Positions 25,731 to 36,060 of a stretch of 64,000 nt of DNA are shown here, piece after piece. Position 1 is the stretch's first letter. Every line of letters starts with the position of its first letter. Location: assembly GCF_002252445.1 (NCBI RefSeq), contig NZ_NNRJ01000014.1:62001-126000 (forward strand). Direction: 5' to 3'. Both the position numbers and the translations under genes were made by a program. Under the pieces are notes generated by a model. That model searched no databases and was not told the DNA's origin. It worked only from the letters and a program-made list of their open reading frames with translations. The DNA is from Brucella thiophenivorans. GTDB taxonomy: Bacteria; Pseudomonadota; Alphaproteobacteria; Rhizobiales; Rhizobiaceae.

Positions 25731-26975
25731 ATGTCCGCCGAAGCCACACAAAATGCTGCCAACAAACGCGATCTGGTGATTGCAGGTGGCGGTTATGTCG
25801 GCCTTGTGACTGCTGTTGCCGTCAAATCGGCAGCGCCGCATCTTTCCGTAACCGTCATTGATGGTGCACCGGCTGGCGCATGGAAAAATGATCCGCGTGC
25901 TTCTTCCATTGCAGCAGCAGCCACACGCATGCTCGATCAGCTTGGCTGCTGGCAGGAGATCGTCACAGATGCTCAGCCAATCACTGAAATGGTCGTAACA
26001 GACTCCCGCACCTCTGATCCCGTGCGTCCGGTGTTTCTGACATTCGCTGGCGATGTTAACCCCGGCGAACCATTTGCGCATATGGTGGAAAACCGCGTTC
26101 TCAACACCGCCCTTCACAAAAAAGCAGACGAACTCGGCATTACCTTTATTGAAGGCATGAGTGTCGAGAATTTTGAAACGCTGCCCGAATCCGTCACTGT
26201 CACTTTGGCCAACGGCGAAACAATCTCCACACGCCTGCTGATTGCCGCCGATGGCGCGAAGTCGCGCCTGCGTGATATTGCAGGCATCAAAACCGTTAAC
26301 TGGGATTACGACCAATCCGGCATCGTCTGCAACGTTGCCCACGAACGCCCGCACGGAGGCCGCGCTGACGAACATTTCCTGCCCGCCGGTCCTTTTGCGA
26401 TCCTGCCGCTTAAAGGCAATCGCAGCTCACTCGTCTGGACCGAGCGCACAGCAGACGCCGAGCGTCTCATCCGGGAAGATGATTTCATCTTTGATGCCGA
26501 ACTTGAACAGCGTTTCGGCCATCGCCTCGGCGCTCTCACCGTTGAAGGCCCGCGCCGTGCTTTCCCGCTCGGCCTCACGCTGGCGCGCGAATTTGTAAAG
26601 CCACGTTTCGCGCTTGTGGGTGATGCAGCCCATCGTATTCATCCAATCGCGGGACAAGGTCTGAACCTCGGTTTCCGCGATGCTGCCGCTATTGCTGAAG
26701 TGATTGTCGAGACAGACCGCCTCGGCCTCGACATCGGCTCTTTTGCAGCACTGGAACGCTATCAGGCATGGCGCCGGTTCGACACAGTGCAGATGGGGGT
26801 CACCACTGATGTGCTGACCAAACTATTCTCCAACGACAATCCGGCTGTGCGCACTATTCGTGACATTGGGCTGGGTCTTGTTGATCGCGTTCCTAGCCTC
26901 AAATCCTTTTTCATAAAGCAAGCTGCGGGCTTGTCTGGCGATACCCCGCGCTTGCTACAAGGTGAAGCAATTTAA
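25731..26975 (+). CDS. ubiH: UbiH/UbiF-family FAD monooxygenase (ubiquinone biosynthesis)
   Basis: 414 residues. FAD-dependent hydroxylase of the VisC/UbiH family acting on the ubiquinone ring. ADP-binding motif DLVIAGGGYVGLVTAVAVK at the N-terminus; the DG fingerprint LLIAADGAKSRLRDIAG; the GD motif FALVGDAAHRIHPIAGQGLNLGFRDA. Which ring carbon it hydroxylates cannot be told from sequence; alphaproteobacteria vary in how many such enzymes they use. Good ribosome site, AGGAAGAG. Followed by osmC after 60 bases. Confidence 0.88.
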   Translation: MSAEATQNAANKRDLVIAGGGYVGLVTAVAVKSAAPHLSVTVIDGAPAGAWKNDPRASSIAAAATRMLDQLGCWQEIVTDAQPITEMVVTDSRTSDPVRPVFLTFAGDVNPGEPFAHMVENRVLNTALHKKADELGITFIEGMSVENFETLPESVTVTLANGETISTRLLIAADGAKSRLRDIAGIKTVNWDYDQSGIVCNVAHERPHGGRADEHFLPAGPFAILPLKGNRSSLVWTERTADAERLIREDDFIFDAELEQRFGHRLGALTVEGPRRAFPLGLTLAREFVKPRFALVGDAAHRIHPIAGQGLNLGFRDAAAIAEVIVETDRLGLDIGSFAALERYQAWRRFDTVQMGVTTDVLTKLFSNDNPAVRTIRDIGLGLVDRVPSLKSFFIKQAAGLSGDTPRLLQGEAI

Positions 26976-27035
26976 TCTGGAAGGTTTGGGTGGCTGCCCT
27001 ATGTGGTTATTTAGACCAAACAGAGGAGTTTCATC

Positions 27036-27473
27036 ATGGACAGAAAAGCAACTGCAATCTGGCAAGGCACGCTGAAAGAAGGCAAAGGCACCCTCGATAC
27101 GCAGAGCGGCGCACTAAAAGGCTTGCCTTATGATTTCAAAGCGCGTTTTGAAGATGAAAGCGGACGCGCTGGCACCAACCCGGAAGAACTTTTGGGCGCA
27201 GCGCATGCCGGCTGTTTCGCGATGCAACTTTCAGCTATGCTGACCGAACACGGAACGCCACCAGAAAAGCTTGAAGCGACGGCCGCGGTGAGTGTAGGAC
27301 CTGCATCAGGTGGTGGTTTTGCGATCTCCCGCAGCGCATTGACTCTCAAGGCGAGCATTCCAGGGATTTCGGATGAAGATTTTGCAAACCTCGCGAAGAA
27401 GGCAAAGGAATCTTGCCCGCTTTCGAAAGCGCTTGGTGCAATTGAAGTAACACTGGACGCAAAGCTCGTTTGA
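27036..27473 (+). CDS. OsmC-family peroxiredoxin-like protein
   Basis: 145 residues. OsmC proteins reduce organic hydroperoxides using two cysteines; both are here, in AAHAGCFAMQLSAML (about residue 60) and KESCPLSKALG (about 129). Starts MDRKATAIWQGTLKEGKG like E. coli OsmC, and lacks the longer features of Ohr. Own ribosome site GAGGAG; a terminator follows directly. Confidence 0.92.
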   Translation: MDRKATAIWQGTLKEGKGTLDTQSGALKGLPYDFKARFEDESGRAGTNPEELLGAAHAGCFAMQLSAMLTEHGTPPEKLEATAAVSVGPASGGGFAISRSALTLKASIPGISDEDFANLAKKAKESCPLSKALGAIEVTLDAKLV

Positions 27474-27484
27474 GCGATCACTAG

Positions 27485-27513
27485 CAAAAAAGCGGGCAAC
27501 GCCCGCTTTTTTT
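27485..27513 (+). terminator. bidirectional terminator between osmC and the glyoxalase gene
   Basis: AAAAAAGCGGGC AAC GCCCGCTTTTTTT: a GC-rich stem flanked by A and T runs, serving both convergent genes. It overlaps the last codon of the minus-strand gene. Confidence 0.92.
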
Positions 27514-27883
27514 ATTCCGGCAGATGACAGACAGCCTCGATATTGTGCCCGTCAGGGTCGGTGACAAAAGCTGCATAATAATCGGGATGATAGTGTTCAC
27601 GGATTCCCGGTTTGCCATTATCACGTCCGCCGGCTGCTAACGCCGCTTCGTAGAAGCGATTAACCTCGGAACGCGTTCCCGCCGAAAATGCCACATGCAG
27701 AACGCCTTCAAGTTTTGAACCCTTCTGCTTGCCGATCCAGAATTCCGGCTTGCCATTGCGGCCAAAGCCAACCCAGTCGCCAAACTCCATCGCACGCGTA
27801 ATACCCAGAGGAGCGAGTGCTGCATCATAGAATGCGCTGGATTTTGGCATACTGGAAATATTGAAGCCGATATGATCAAGCAT
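27512..27883 (-). CDS. VOC-superfamily (glyoxalase/dioxygenase fold) protein
   Basis: 123 residues, one vicinal-oxygen-chelate domain. The first metal ligand is His in LDHIGFNISSM (residue 4), followed by VLHVAFSAGTR and the last ligand Glu in DPDGHNIEAVCH. Such single-domain proteins act on varied substrates, or resist toxins; function here is unknown. The start is the ATG before LDHIGF, with AAGG upstream; the longer frame is not supported. Confidence 0.88.
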   Translation of the reverse strand: MLDHIGFNISSMPKSSAFYDAALAPLGITRAMEFGDWVGFGRNGKPEFWIGKQKGSKLEGVLHVAFSAGTRSEVNRFYEAALAAGGRDNGKPGIREHYHPDYYAAFVTDPDGHNIEAVCHLPE

Positions 27884-28023
27884 GATGAAACCTTCAAACG
27901 AGGATTGAACTTCTGCTTTATGATCAGATATGGGCAACACGAAAAAATCAAGTATCAGCCAGATTTTCCGCAAAAGAAAAGGGTGGCATGAGCCTCCCTT
28001 TCCGTCGATTGTAAAAACGCGTT

Positions 28024-28803
28024 TTACACGCGGCGCTCAACCATCATCTTCTTGATTTCGGCAATCGCCTTGGCAGGGTTCAGACCCTTCGGGCAGGTTT
28101 GCGCGCAATTCATGATCGTATGGCAGCGATAGAGACGGAACGGATCTTCGAGATTGTCGAGACGTTCGCCCTTGGCTTCGTCGCGGCTGTCGATCAGCCA
28201 GCGATAGGCCTGAAGCAGCACAGCAGGTCCGAGGTAACGATCGCCATTCCACCAATAGCTCGGGCACGAGGTCGAGCAGCAAGCGCAGAGAATACACTCG
28301 TAAAGACCATCAAGCTTCTGGCGGTCTTCGTGGCTCTGCAACCATTCCTTCTGCGGCTCAGGCGAAACCGTCTTGAGCCATGGCTCAATCGAACGGTGCT
28401 GGGCGTAGAAGTTGCTCAAATCCGGCACAAGATCCTTCACCACCGGCATATGCGGAAGCGGATAGACCTTGATGGAGCCCTTGATCTCGTCCATGCCCTT
28501 GGTGCAGGCAAGCGTGTTGGCACCATCAATGTTCATTGCGCAGGAACCGCAAATGCCTTCACGGCATGAACGGCGCAACGTCAGCGTCGGATCGATCTTG
28601 TTTTTGATGTAGAGAAGACCGTCGAGCACCATCGGGCCGCAATCATCGCGATCGATATAGTAGGTATCGATGCTTGGATTTGCGTCGTCATCCGGCGACC
28701 AGCGATAAATGCGGAACTCCGTTACATTCTTGGCACCATCTGGACGCGGCCAGGTTTTGCCTTCCTGCATACGGGAGTTTTTGGGAAGTGCGAGTTCAAC
28801 CAT
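28024..28803 (-). CDS. sdhB: succinate dehydrogenase iron-sulfur subunit
   Basis: 259 residues. Carries electrons from SdhA to ubiquinone. Three cysteine clusters: 2Fe-2S ([15 protein letters not shown] plus a later Cys), 4Fe-4S ([12 protein letters not shown]) and 3Fe-4S ([17 protein letters not shown]). Last gene of sdhCDAB, 15 bases after sdhA. Confidence 0.98.
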   Translation of the reverse strand: MVELALPKNSRMQEGKTWPRPDGAKNVTEFRIYRWSPDDDANPSIDTYYIDRDDCGPMVLDGLLYIKNKIDPTLTLRRSCREGICGSCAMNIDGANTLACTKGMDEIKGSIKVYPLPHMPVVKDLVPDLSNFYAQHRSIEPWLKTVSPEPQKEWLQSHEDRQKLDGLYECILCACCSTSCPSYWWNGDRYLGPAVLLQAYRWLIDSRDEAKGERLDNLEDPFRLYRCHTIMNCAQTCPKGLNPAKAIAEIKKMMVERRV

Positions 28804-28818
28804 TGCTCATTCCCTCGA

Positions 28819-30663
28819 TCAGTAAACGCGCTTTTTCGGCGCGATTTTGGCCAGATTGATGCCGCCTTCTTCCTCGGTCGTCAGCGGATCGAGGTGAACA
28901 GGGCGGTAATCAAGCTTCACGTCGCCATTTGGCGACAGCCAGGAAAGGGTGTGTTTACGCCATTCGGCGTCATTACGATCCGGGAAATCCTCATGCGCAT
29001 GTGCGCCACGGCTTTCCTTGCGGGCTTCAGCCGAAACAACTGTCACCATGGCGTTTGCCATCAGGTTTTCCAGTTCCAGCGTTTCAACCAGATCAGAATT
29101 CCAGATCATTGAACGGTCAGAAACCTTAATATCCGGCAGTTCTTTCCAGATTTCGGCCATACGTGCCACGCCCTGCTTGAGCGATTCCGACGTACGGAAC
29201 ACGGCTGCATCTTCCTGCATCGTTCGCTGCATCTTTTCGCGCAGTTCTGCGGTTGGCGTATTGCCGTTCGCATAACGAAGACGATGGAAACGATCCATGA
29301 TCTTCTCGCACGCGGCCTCATCAATATCCGGGATTTTTGCAGAACGATCAATGACTTCTCCAGCGCGGATTGCAGCCGCACGGCCAAATACCACAAGATC
29401 GATCAGCGAGTTGGAACCAAGACGGTTTGCACCATGAACAGATGCACAACCTGCTTCACCCACAGCCATCAGGCCCGGCTGAACACGATCCGGGTCTTCC
29501 TTGGTTGGGTTAAGCACTTCGCCCCAATAATTGGTTGGAATGCCGCCCATATTGTAATGAACCGTTGGCAGAACCGGGATCGGTTCCTTGGTCAAATCTA
29601 CGCCAGCGAAAATCTTAGCCGACTCTGAAATTCCCGGAAGGCGCTCATGCAGAACAGCCGGGTCAAGATGGTCGAGATGCAGATAAATATGATCTTTGTT
29701 TTTGCCAACGCCGCGACCAGCGCGGATTTCCATGGTCATGCAGCGTGAAACGACGTCACGCGAGGCAAGATCCTTGGCGGAAGGTGCATAACGCTCCATG
29801 AAGCGCTCGCCTTCGGAGTTGACGAGATAACCGCCTTCGCCGCGTGCGCCTTCAGTAATCAAGCAGCCTGCGCCGTAAATGCCTGTGGGATGGAACTGAA
29901 CGAATTCCATATCCTGAAGCGGCAGGCCTGCGCGAGCAGCCATGCCACCGCCGTCGCCGGTGCAGGTATGCGCGGAGGTTGCGGAGAAATACGAACGACC
30001 ATAACCACCCGTTGCCATAACCACCATTTTGGCGGAGAAGCGATGGATTGTGCCGTCATCAAGGTTCCAGGCGACAACGCCCGTGCAGACGCCATCGGTC
30101 ATGATCAGATCAAGCGCGAAATATTCAATGAAGAACTGCGCATTATTTTTCAGTGACTGGCCGTAGAGCGTGTGCAGGATCGCATGGCCGGTACGGTCGG
30201 CAGCAGCACAGGTACGCTGAACCGGAGGACCATCACCAAAGTTCTGCATGTGGCCACCGAATGGGCGCTGATAAATCTTGCCCTCTTCGGTACGCGAGAA
30301 TGGCACACCGTAATGTTCAAGTTCGTAAACCGCAGCAGGAGCCTCACGCGCCAGATATTCCATGGCGTCCGTGTCACCCAGCCAGTCCGATCCCTTAACG
30401 GTATCGTACATATGCCACTGCCAGCTGTCCGGGCCCATGTTTTTAAGCGATGCAGCAATACCGCCCTGCGCTGCAACCGTATGGGAGCGCGTTGGGAAAA
30501 CTTTGGTGATGCAGGCTGTTTTCAGACCCTGTTCAGCCATGCCAAGCGTTGCGCGCAGGCCGGCACCACCGGCACCCACCACGACAACATCAAACTTGTG
30601 ATCAACGAATGTGTAGTTCTTTTCGCCCGCAGCACCAGCTGCATTATTTTGTGCACTAGCCAT
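28819..30663 (-). CDS. sdhA: succinate dehydrogenase flavoprotein subunit
   Basis: 614 residues, normal length. Oxidises succinate to fumarate at a covalently bound FAD. The dinucleotide motif is [20 protein letters not shown]; the FAD-linked histidine is in [14 protein letters not shown]; active-site segments include [20 protein letters not shown] and [18 protein letters not shown]. The complex works in the TCA cycle and as respiratory complex II. Confidence 0.98.
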   Translation of the reverse strand: MASAQNNAAGAAGEKNYTFVDHKFDVVVVGAGGAGLRATLGMAEQGLKTACITKVFPTRSHTVAAQGGIAASLKNMGPDSWQWHMYDTVKGSDWLGDTDAMEYLAREAPAAVYELEHYGVPFSRTEEGKIYQRPFGGHMQNFGDGPPVQRTCAAADRTGHAILHTLYGQSLKNNAQFFIEYFALDLIMTDGVCTGVVAWNLDDGTIHRFSAKMVVMATGGYGRSYFSATSAHTCTGDGGGMAARAGLPLQDMEFVQFHPTGIYGAGCLITEGARGEGGYLVNSEGERFMERYAPSAKDLASRDVVSRCMTMEIRAGRGVGKNKDHIYLHLDHLDPAVLHERLPGISESAKIFAGVDLTKEPIPVLPTVHYNMGGIPTNYWGEVLNPTKEDPDRVQPGLMAVGEAGCASVHGANRLGSNSLIDLVVFGRAAAIRAGEVIDRSAKIPDIDEAACEKIMDRFHRLRYANGNTPTAELREKMQRTMQEDAAVFRTSESLKQGVARMAEIWKELPDIKVSDRSMIWNSDLVETLELENLMANAMVTVVSAEARKESRGAHAHEDFPDRNDAEWRKHTLSWLSPNGDVKLDYRPVHLDPLTTEEEGGINLAKIAPKKRVY

Positions 30664-30670
30664 CGGGCTA

Positions 30671-31054
30671 TCAACCTCCGAAGCTCAGCTTGAGGATCGC
30701 GTAAACGCAAGCCACACCCACAACCACCGTGAAGAAGGTGTTGAGCATAACCAGCAGGACCTTCAGGCCTTCGCTGTGAATGTAATCTTCAATAACAACC
30801 TGCATGCCAAGACGCATGTGGTAAACGCCGGTCAGCACGAACAGCGCCATCACCAGCGCTGTGAAAGGGTGAGCCAGAACAGCTTTTACTTCCGCATAGC
30901 TTGCGCCATTGAGCGAAATCACCAGACCAATGAAAAACAGAACCAGCGGCACGAGCGCCACGGCACTCATCCGCTGAAACCAGAAATGGCCGGTGCCTTC
31001 TTTGGCAGAACCCAGACCGCGAACCTTGCCAAGAGGCGTACGCATATCGCTCAT
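30671..31054 (-). CDS. sdhD: succinate dehydrogenase membrane anchor subunit
   Basis: 127 residues with three membrane segments. Contributes to the quinone site and haem b with SdhC. The motif [19 protein letters not shown] (about 83-101) carries the haem-ligand-type histidine and the quinone-site Asp-Tyr. The ATG after AAGGAATTTTGAC is used; a longer frame would run into sdhC. Confidence 0.95.
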   Translation of the reverse strand: MSDMRTPLGKVRGLGSAKEGTGHFWFQRMSAVALVPLVLFFIGLVISLNGASYAEVKAVLAHPFTALVMALFVLTGVYHMRLGMQVVIEDYIHSEGLKVLLVMLNTFFTVVVGVACVYAILKLSFGG

Positions 31055-31067
31055 GTCAAAATTCCTT

Positions 31068-31466
31068 TCAGCGCACTGCAAACGCAACGACCCAGACAAG
31101 GATCGTCGCAGGCAGCGAGAAGGCCAGCGTCAGCCAGGCAATCTTGCTGGCCGTGTGCTTTTCAAGACCAGCACCCATGTCCCAGATGAAATGGCGAACG
31201 CCACCAGCCAGATGGTGCAACAGCGCCCAGGTGTAGCCGAACAGCACGACATAGCCGAACCACGAACTGTAGATTGCGCTTACCGTATTGAAGGCATCTT
31301 CACCGATTGCAGCAGCGATCAGCCATGCAGCAAGCAGAAGAGTTCCGAAGTAAAGCGCGGCACCCGTGATACGATGGATGATAGACATCGTCATCGTGAT
31401 TTTCGGTCGATAAATCGACAGATGCGGCGACAAAGGACGCTGACGCGTGGCGGTCGGTTGTGTCAT
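31068..31466 (-). CDS. sdhC: succinate dehydrogenase cytochrome b556 subunit
   Basis: 132 residues with three membrane segments. Starts MTQPTATRQRPLSPHLSIYR, the family's conserved N-terminus, which supports this ATG over one 108 bases upstream. SIIHRITGAALYFGT and LLHHLAGGVRHFIWDMG carry the quinone-site and haem-ligand residues. First gene of the operon. Confidence 0.95.
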   Translation of the reverse strand: MTQPTATRQRPLSPHLSIYRPKITMTMSIIHRITGAALYFGTLLLAAWLIAAAIGEDAFNTVSAIYSSWFGYVVLFGYTWALLHHLAGGVRHFIWDMGAGLEKHTASKIAWLTLAFSLPATILVWVVAFAVR

Positions 31467-31820
31467 GGCTCTCGTGGGCTTCCCTGACGTTTTCATCCGC
31501 TCCATCCTGTCAGCTTCTTGTTGACATGATAAAACGGATGCGGGCTCAGTCGAGCCCAGTTCGATGTCGCTCACAACGCAGGGGACAGAATTTTCGATCC
31601 TGCGCCGGCACGACCCAGAAAATGTGGCTTGATCGTGTCACACGACCCTATGTGGCGCTTTCTACTGCGCTTTCACCACCACGTCAAAGAAGCTTTTTCA
31701 CCAAAAGACTAACAATTGGTCGCACCCGGACGACACATTCGCGTGATTCTTGAATTCAAACGATTGAAGTCCGCAAATCATAAAAACATGTGTAATTTCA
31801 TCCACTTTTGCAGAGGATGC
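31467..31820. other. sdh operon promoter region
   Basis: About 350 bases between the acetyltransferase stop and sdhC. The operon promoter must lie here. A 10-bp perfect palindrome, TTGAATTCAA, occurs at 31750-31759, and a short GGGCTCAGTCGAGCCC inverted repeat (about 31541-31556) close to the gene. No clear -35/-10 pair or terminator was found, and no gene. Confidence 0.5.
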
Positions 31821-32279
31821 TTAATTGCCAAAGCGAATCACATAGCTTGACCAGTCAGCGGCGGTTGCGACCTGTTCATAAAGCTTGCGCCCATCTTCTG
31901 GTACACGTGGCGCATTCAGCACCAACTTCGACCAGCTGCGCTCTTCCGCTTTATCAGCAAGCAGATCAATAAGCGCTTTCGCAATGCCTTTGCCGCGATG
32001 ATCATGATGCACGTAGATATGATCGACTTGTCCTGCACGCAGGCCAGAAATCGGCTCGGGAAGATCATAAAAGATTACGAAGCCGACCAGATTGCCGTCC
32101 ACGCGGGCACCAAGAATTTCCGTGGCACGGTCCTGCAAAAGATTCTCGGCGTAAAAATTATCCGGGCGGCGTGGCGCACCGCGCTTCAATGCTTGTGCAT
32201 AGCTTGCAAGCAGTGGCGAGAACGCATGCGCATCACGCAGATGAAGCAGCGCAATATCGACAGCATGGTCTGTGGTCAT
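31821..32279 (-). CDS. GNAT-family N-acetyltransferase
   Basis: 152 residues. The acetyl-CoA-binding segment is QVDHIYVHHDHRGKGIAKALID (about 87-108), with R-G-x-G-x-A; WSKLVLNAPRVPEDGRKLYEQV resembles the C-terminal part of this fold. Substrate unknown. GAGGGA precedes the chosen ATG. Same strand as the diguanylate cyclase upstream, but 161 bases apart. Confidence 0.85.
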   Translation of the reverse strand: MTTDHAVDIALLHLRDAHAFSPLLASYAQALKRGAPRRPDNFYAENLLQDRATEILGARVDGNLVGFVIFYDLPEPISGLRAGQVDHIYVHHDHRGKGIAKALIDLLADKAEERSWSKLVLNAPRVPEDGRKLYEQVATAADWSSYVIRFGN

Positions 32280-32440
32280 ATAAAATCTTCCCTCAAAGCA
32301 TGTCTCCCGAAATCGGGAATGCGGCGATTGTAGACGCACCGAGACCAAAGGCAAAGTGCCTTAGAACGCCCTGCGCCTTCATAGGCGCACAAAGGTCGTT
32401 ACAACAGTTTAAAATGAGCGCATTTCGAACTGTTTGCAGA

Positions 32441-33688
32441 TTAGCGGCCAGTATTGGCACCGCGAAATTCTACCACATTGTCATCAAGCATCATGGGGAG
32501 AACGGTTCGCACACAATTGCGGCCATTCTTCTTGGCTTCATAAAGCGCACCATCGGCACGCTTATAGACATCGGAAAAGAAATCATCGAACTCCATCTCC
32601 GTCACACCAAAACTAACCGCAAAGCCCACATCACCCGATACACCGGGAAGCGTAATGTCGGCGCAAGCCAGTCGCGCCCGTTCGGCAAAACGCCAGGCGG
32701 ACTGGATCGTATGGCCGGGAAGAAGAACCGCAAATTCTTCACCACCCATGCGTGCAGTAATCCCTCCCTTTGCAGCAGCAGAACGGCGCAATTCGTCAGC
32801 GAACACCGCGATCACCCGGTCACCCAAAGCATGTCCGTAAGTGTCATTGATCGACTTGAAATAATCAATATCGCAGACAATCAGTGACAGCGCTTGCCGC
32901 ATGCGCTTGGACTTTTCAATCGCCGCCTCTGCCCTAAACTCAAAACCGCGCCGGTTGAGTAATCCAGAGAGCTGATCAGTCTCCGAGCGCAGGGTTACAT
33001 CGGAAATCAATTCGCCCATCAAACTCAAAAGTAACAGCAACCCCCCGGCGACGGAAAGCCCGGCACCGATCGATTGTACCAACAGGGCATAATCGGTGCG
33101 GACATAATCGTCAGGATTAACCCCAACACCACCGACCATGTCGGCCAGCACCGGCTTGATCAGAAAATGAATGGCGCTAACGGCAAAAAGGGCTGCCATA
33201 ATGCCATCAAGCGTGTTCCAGGATCTGCCAAAGGGCCTCTTGCGCGTAGTGTCACTGGTTCGGCTGCGCATCACAACCCAAACTGCCAGCATAAGAATGA
33301 GAAAATACGGCAACTGGTAGAGAATTCGACCGACCATCTGGCTGCGGGCAATGTCGTAAATGCCATAGATCAGGAAAAACGAGCAAAAAGAAAGAAACCC
33401 TAAAGCTAACCACGGCACCGGCAGCGAATACATGCGTGCGAGACCGACAACCAGTAAGGACATCGTCACGAAATACATGCCAAAACCAAGCATGTAAGCG
33501 AAAGTCTTGTTAGGAATCGAAGGGATCAGAAGCTCTGTGAGAAAATAGAGCATTGCAAAAACAAAGCCCAAAGCAAAAACCGGCGCAGCAGCATTATCAC
33601 GGGCATAGGCGGCAATACCAAAGAAGGTAAATGCAAACAGGCCGGAAACTGTCATATTAATCAGCAGTATGAACTCAGCGCCGTCCAT
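32441..33688 (-). CDS. membrane-bound diguanylate cyclase (GGDEF)
   Basis: 415 residues. About seven N-terminal membrane segments (residues 5-225, no recognised sensor domain) and a C-terminal GGDEF domain: LSGLLNRRGFEFRAEAAI, CDIDYFKSINDTYGHALGDRV, and the catalytic GGEEF in ITARMGGEEFAVLLPG. Makes c-di-GMP from two GTP. The RxxD product-inhibition site usually found five residues before the motif is absent, so feedback inhibition is unlikely. The ATG is chosen because MDGAEF is preceded by GGGA; it begins 33 bases inside a longer frame. Confidence 0.9.
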   Translation of the reverse strand: MDGAEFILLINMTVSGLFAFTFFGIAAYARDNAAAPVFALGFVFAMLYFLTELLIPSIPNKTFAYMLGFGMYFVTMSLLVVGLARMYSLPVPWLALGFLSFCSFFLIYGIYDIARSQMVGRILYQLPYFLILMLAVWVVMRSRTSDTTRKRPFGRSWNTLDGIMAALFAVSAIHFLIKPVLADMVGGVGVNPDDYVRTDYALLVQSIGAGLSVAGGLLLLLSLMGELISDVTLRSETDQLSGLLNRRGFEFRAEAAIEKSKRMRQALSLIVCDIDYFKSINDTYGHALGDRVIAVFADELRRSAAAKGGITARMGGEEFAVLLPGHTIQSAWRFAERARLACADITLPGVSGDVGFAVSFGVTEMEFDDFFSDVYKRADGALYEAKKNGRNCVRTVLPMMLDDNVVEFRGANTGR

Positions 33689-33807
33689 CCGTATTTTCCC
33701 GCATATGTGCTTGCAAAGCACATCTAAATATAAATGAATTGCAGTTAGCTATAATACACTTAAAGAGTGAAAAAGCAGCTAATTTAGAGTTGCATCAGCA
33801 GGGTTTT

Positions 33808-33956
33808 AGAGCGCCGATCGGATCCAATCAGATCGAAACAAGCTCTAAAGCGTGTGGCGCTTTATCGTATCCATCGCGCTCGCTCTATCCATTTGTTTTT
33901 ACGCATGTCTTTATTCCAAAACCGGTTCCCACTTTTGGGAGACATACGCTAGAAAA
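33808..33956. repeat. composite dispersed repeat, two inverted units
   Basis: The first unit (33808-33850) shares a 32-base identity (33808-33839) with 697-728 and closes with AGCTCTAAAG. The second, inverted, unit runs to 33956: AAAACAAATGG, TCTTTATTCCAAAACCGG, and a 24-base identity (33916-33939) with 10799-10822. Both blocks found separately elsewhere occur here back to back, so this is the fullest copy. Confidence 0.65.
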
Positions 33957-33961
33957 CGAAA

Positions 33962-33996
33962 AAAGCCGCCGGATCGCTCCGGCGGCTTGCTTTTTC
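33962..33996 (-). terminator. rho-independent terminator of leuC
   Basis: GCCGCCGGA TCGC TCCGGCGGC, a 9-bp GC stem (33965-33987), lies 22 bases beyond the leuC stop on the minus strand; the A-run AAAAAAG on the plus strand supplies the U-tail. Confidence 0.9.
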
Positions 33997-34009
33997 AATA
34001 CCTCGAAGG

Positions 34010-35419
34010 TCAGTTCCAGTCGCGAATATCGACGAAATGACCAGCAATCGCTGCGGCTGCGGCCATAGCTGGCGAAACGAGATGCGTGCGACCCTTAAAA
34101 CCCTGACGGCCTTCAAAGTTACGGTTTGACGTCGATGCACAACGTTCGCCTGGCTTGAGACGATCATCATTCATAGCAAGGCACATCGAGCAACCTGGTT
34201 CGCGCCAGTCAAAGCCCGCTTCGATGAAAATCTTGTCGAGGCCTTCGGCTTCTGCCTGTTCCTTCACAAGTCCGGAACCCGGAACGATCATGGCGCTCAC
34301 GCTCTGAGCAACCTTCTTGCCTTCCACCATACGGGCTGCATCGCGCAAATCCTCGATACGTCCGTTGGTACAAGACCCGATGAAGACGCGGTCAACCATG
34401 ATGTCCGTCATCTTGGTCCCGGGCTTCAGGCCCATATAATCCAGTGCACGCCACTTGGATGCACGCTTGTTGTCTTCAACAATATCATCGGGGTTTGGAA
34501 CCGAGCCGGTAACCGAGATAACATCTTCTGGCGACGAACCCCATGATACGATCGGCGTGATCTTAGCGGCATCCAGTTCAACGATCTTGTCGAAATGCGC
34601 ACCTTCTTCCGAATGCAGCGTCTTCCAGTAGCCAATCGCCTGTTCAAGCTCTTCGCCCTTTGGCGCACGTGGCTTGTCTTTGATGTAGTCGAATGTGATT
34701 TCGTCCGGCGCAATAAGACCAGCGCGTGCGCCACCTTCAATCGACATATTGCAGACCGTCATACGGCCTTCCATGGAAAGCGCGCGAATGGCATCGCCTG
34801 CATATTCGATCACGTAGCCGGTGCCGCCAGCAGTGCCGATTTCACCGATAATTGCCAGTGTGATGTCCTTGGCAGTAACGCCCGGTGCCAACTTGCCATC
34901 AACACGCACGAGCATGTTCTTGGCTTTTTTCTGGATCAGCGTCTGGGTTGCCAGAACATGTTCAACTTCGGATGTGCCGATACCATGCGCAAGCGAACCA
35001 AATGCACCATGCGTCGATGTATGACTGTCGCCGCAAACAATCGTCATGCCCGGCAGTGTGAACCCCTGCTCAGGGCCAACGATGTGCACAACACCCTGAC
35101 GCTTGTCGCGCTCGGAATAATATTCAACGCCGAAATCAGCGGCATTCTTGGCCAAAGCCTCGACCTGAATGCGGCTTTCTTCGTTCTTGATACCGTTGAT
35201 ACGGTCTGGCGAGGTTGGCACGTTGTGATCGACAACGGCTAGCGTGCGTTCTGGATGGCGCACCTTGCGACCCGTCATACGCAGGCCCTCGAAAGCCTGT
35301 GGGCTTGTCACTTCGTGCACAAGATGGCGATCAATATAAAGGAGGCAGGTACCATCTTCCTGCTGATCCACTACATGGTCGTCCCAGATCTTGTCGTAAA
35401 GTGTACGCGGCGCGCTCAT
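34010..35419 (-). CDS. leuC: 3-isopropylmalate dehydratase large subunit
   Basis: 469 residues. With LeuD it isomerises 2- and 3-isopropylmalate in leucine synthesis. The 4Fe-4S ligand cysteines are in [17 protein letters not shown] and [28 protein letters not shown] and [20 protein letters not shown] are substrate-site motifs. leuD and leuB are not in the window, the usual separation in Rhizobiales. Confidence 0.97.
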   Translation of the reverse strand: MSAPRTLYDKIWDDHVVDQQEDGTCLLYIDRHLVHEVTSPQAFEGLRMTGRKVRHPERTLAVVDHNVPTSPDRINGIKNEESRIQVEALAKNAADFGVEYYSERDKRQGVVHIVGPEQGFTLPGMTIVCGDSHTSTHGAFGSLAHGIGTSEVEHVLATQTLIQKKAKNMLVRVDGKLAPGVTAKDITLAIIGEIGTAGGTGYVIEYAGDAIRALSMEGRMTVCNMSIEGGARAGLIAPDEITFDYIKDKPRAPKGEELEQAIGYWKTLHSEEGAHFDKIVELDAAKITPIVSWGSSPEDVISVTGSVPNPDDIVEDNKRASKWRALDYMGLKPGTKMTDIMVDRVFIGSCTNGRIEDLRDAARMVEGKKVAQSVSAMIVPGSGLVKEQAEAEGLDKIFIEAGFDWREPGCSMCLAMNDDRLKPGERCASTSNRNFEGRQGFKGRTHLVSPAMAAAAAIAGHFVDIRDWN

Positions 35420-35580
35420 TGCGAGAGTTCCTTTGAATAGTTCTTAATTGGCTGTCATATGCACCCACCGCCGCATTTCGTCAAGAAACACAAACCGCAA
35501 CAGGGTGTCGCAGTAACAATCTTGCGAAATTTAGGCGAAATTATGCGATATGTTACGCAGGCTTGGCAATTTTGCAAATA

Positions 35581-35608
35581 AAAAAGGCGACCCAAAGGCC
35601 GCCTTTTC
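35581..35608 (-). terminator. terminator of rplS
   Basis: AAAAAGGCGACCCAAAGGCCGCCTTTTCC: AAAAGGCG pairs with CGCCTTTT. It is 20 bases past the rplS stop; the A-run gives the U-tail on the minus strand. Confidence 0.8.
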
Positions 35609-35628
35609 CGAATCTTGCAGAAACTGGC

Positions 35629-36060
35629 TTATTCAGCAGCGGTCTTTGCAGCTTCAGCCTTAGCAGCGATCTTATCAGCTTCGCGCTCAGCCTTGGTACG
35701 GTTGTCTTTCTTTTCAGCGATACGTGCAGCCTTACCGGTGAGGCCACGCAGGTAGTAAAGCTTGGCGCGGCGGACTTTACCGCGGCGAACCAGTTCAACG
35801 CCTTCAACGATTGGCGAATAAACAGGGAATACACGCTCTACGCCTTCGCCGTAAGAAATCTTACGAACAGTGAAGCTTTCGTTGATGCCAGCGCCGGAAC
35901 GGGCAATGCAAACGCCTTCATAAGCCTGCAAACGGGTACGTGTACCTTCGGTAACGCGAACCTGAACGCGAACGCTGTCGCCTGGCTGGAAATCTGGAAG
36001 CTTGCGCTTTTCTTCAATCTTTGCTGCCTGTTCGGCTTCAAGCTGACGAATGATGTTCAT
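35629..36060 (-). CDS. rplS: 50S ribosomal protein L19
   Basis: 143 residues. Begins [11 protein letters not shown] and contains [32 protein letters not shown] and [28 protein letters not shown], the typical L19 blocks. The C-terminal tail ([21 protein letters not shown]) is a basic/alanine-rich extension seen in Rhizobiales. L19 sits at the 30S-50S interface. It lies 246 bases after trmD, so it probably also has its own promoter. Confidence 0.97.
   Translation of the reverse strand: MNIIRQLEAEQAAKIEEKRKLPDFQPGDSVRVQVRVTEGTRTRLQAYEGVCIARSGAGINESFTVRKISYGEGVERVFPVYSPIVEGVELVRRGKVRRAKLYYLRGLTGKAARIAEKKDNRTKAEREADKIAAKAEAAKTAAE

Larger units (their letters stand above)
33689..34009. other. intergenic region, leuC to diguanylate cyclase gene
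   Basis: Holds the upstream region of the diguanylate cyclase gene, two inverted repeat units (33808-33956) and the leuC terminator. No gene is visible on either strand. Confidence 0.7.
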
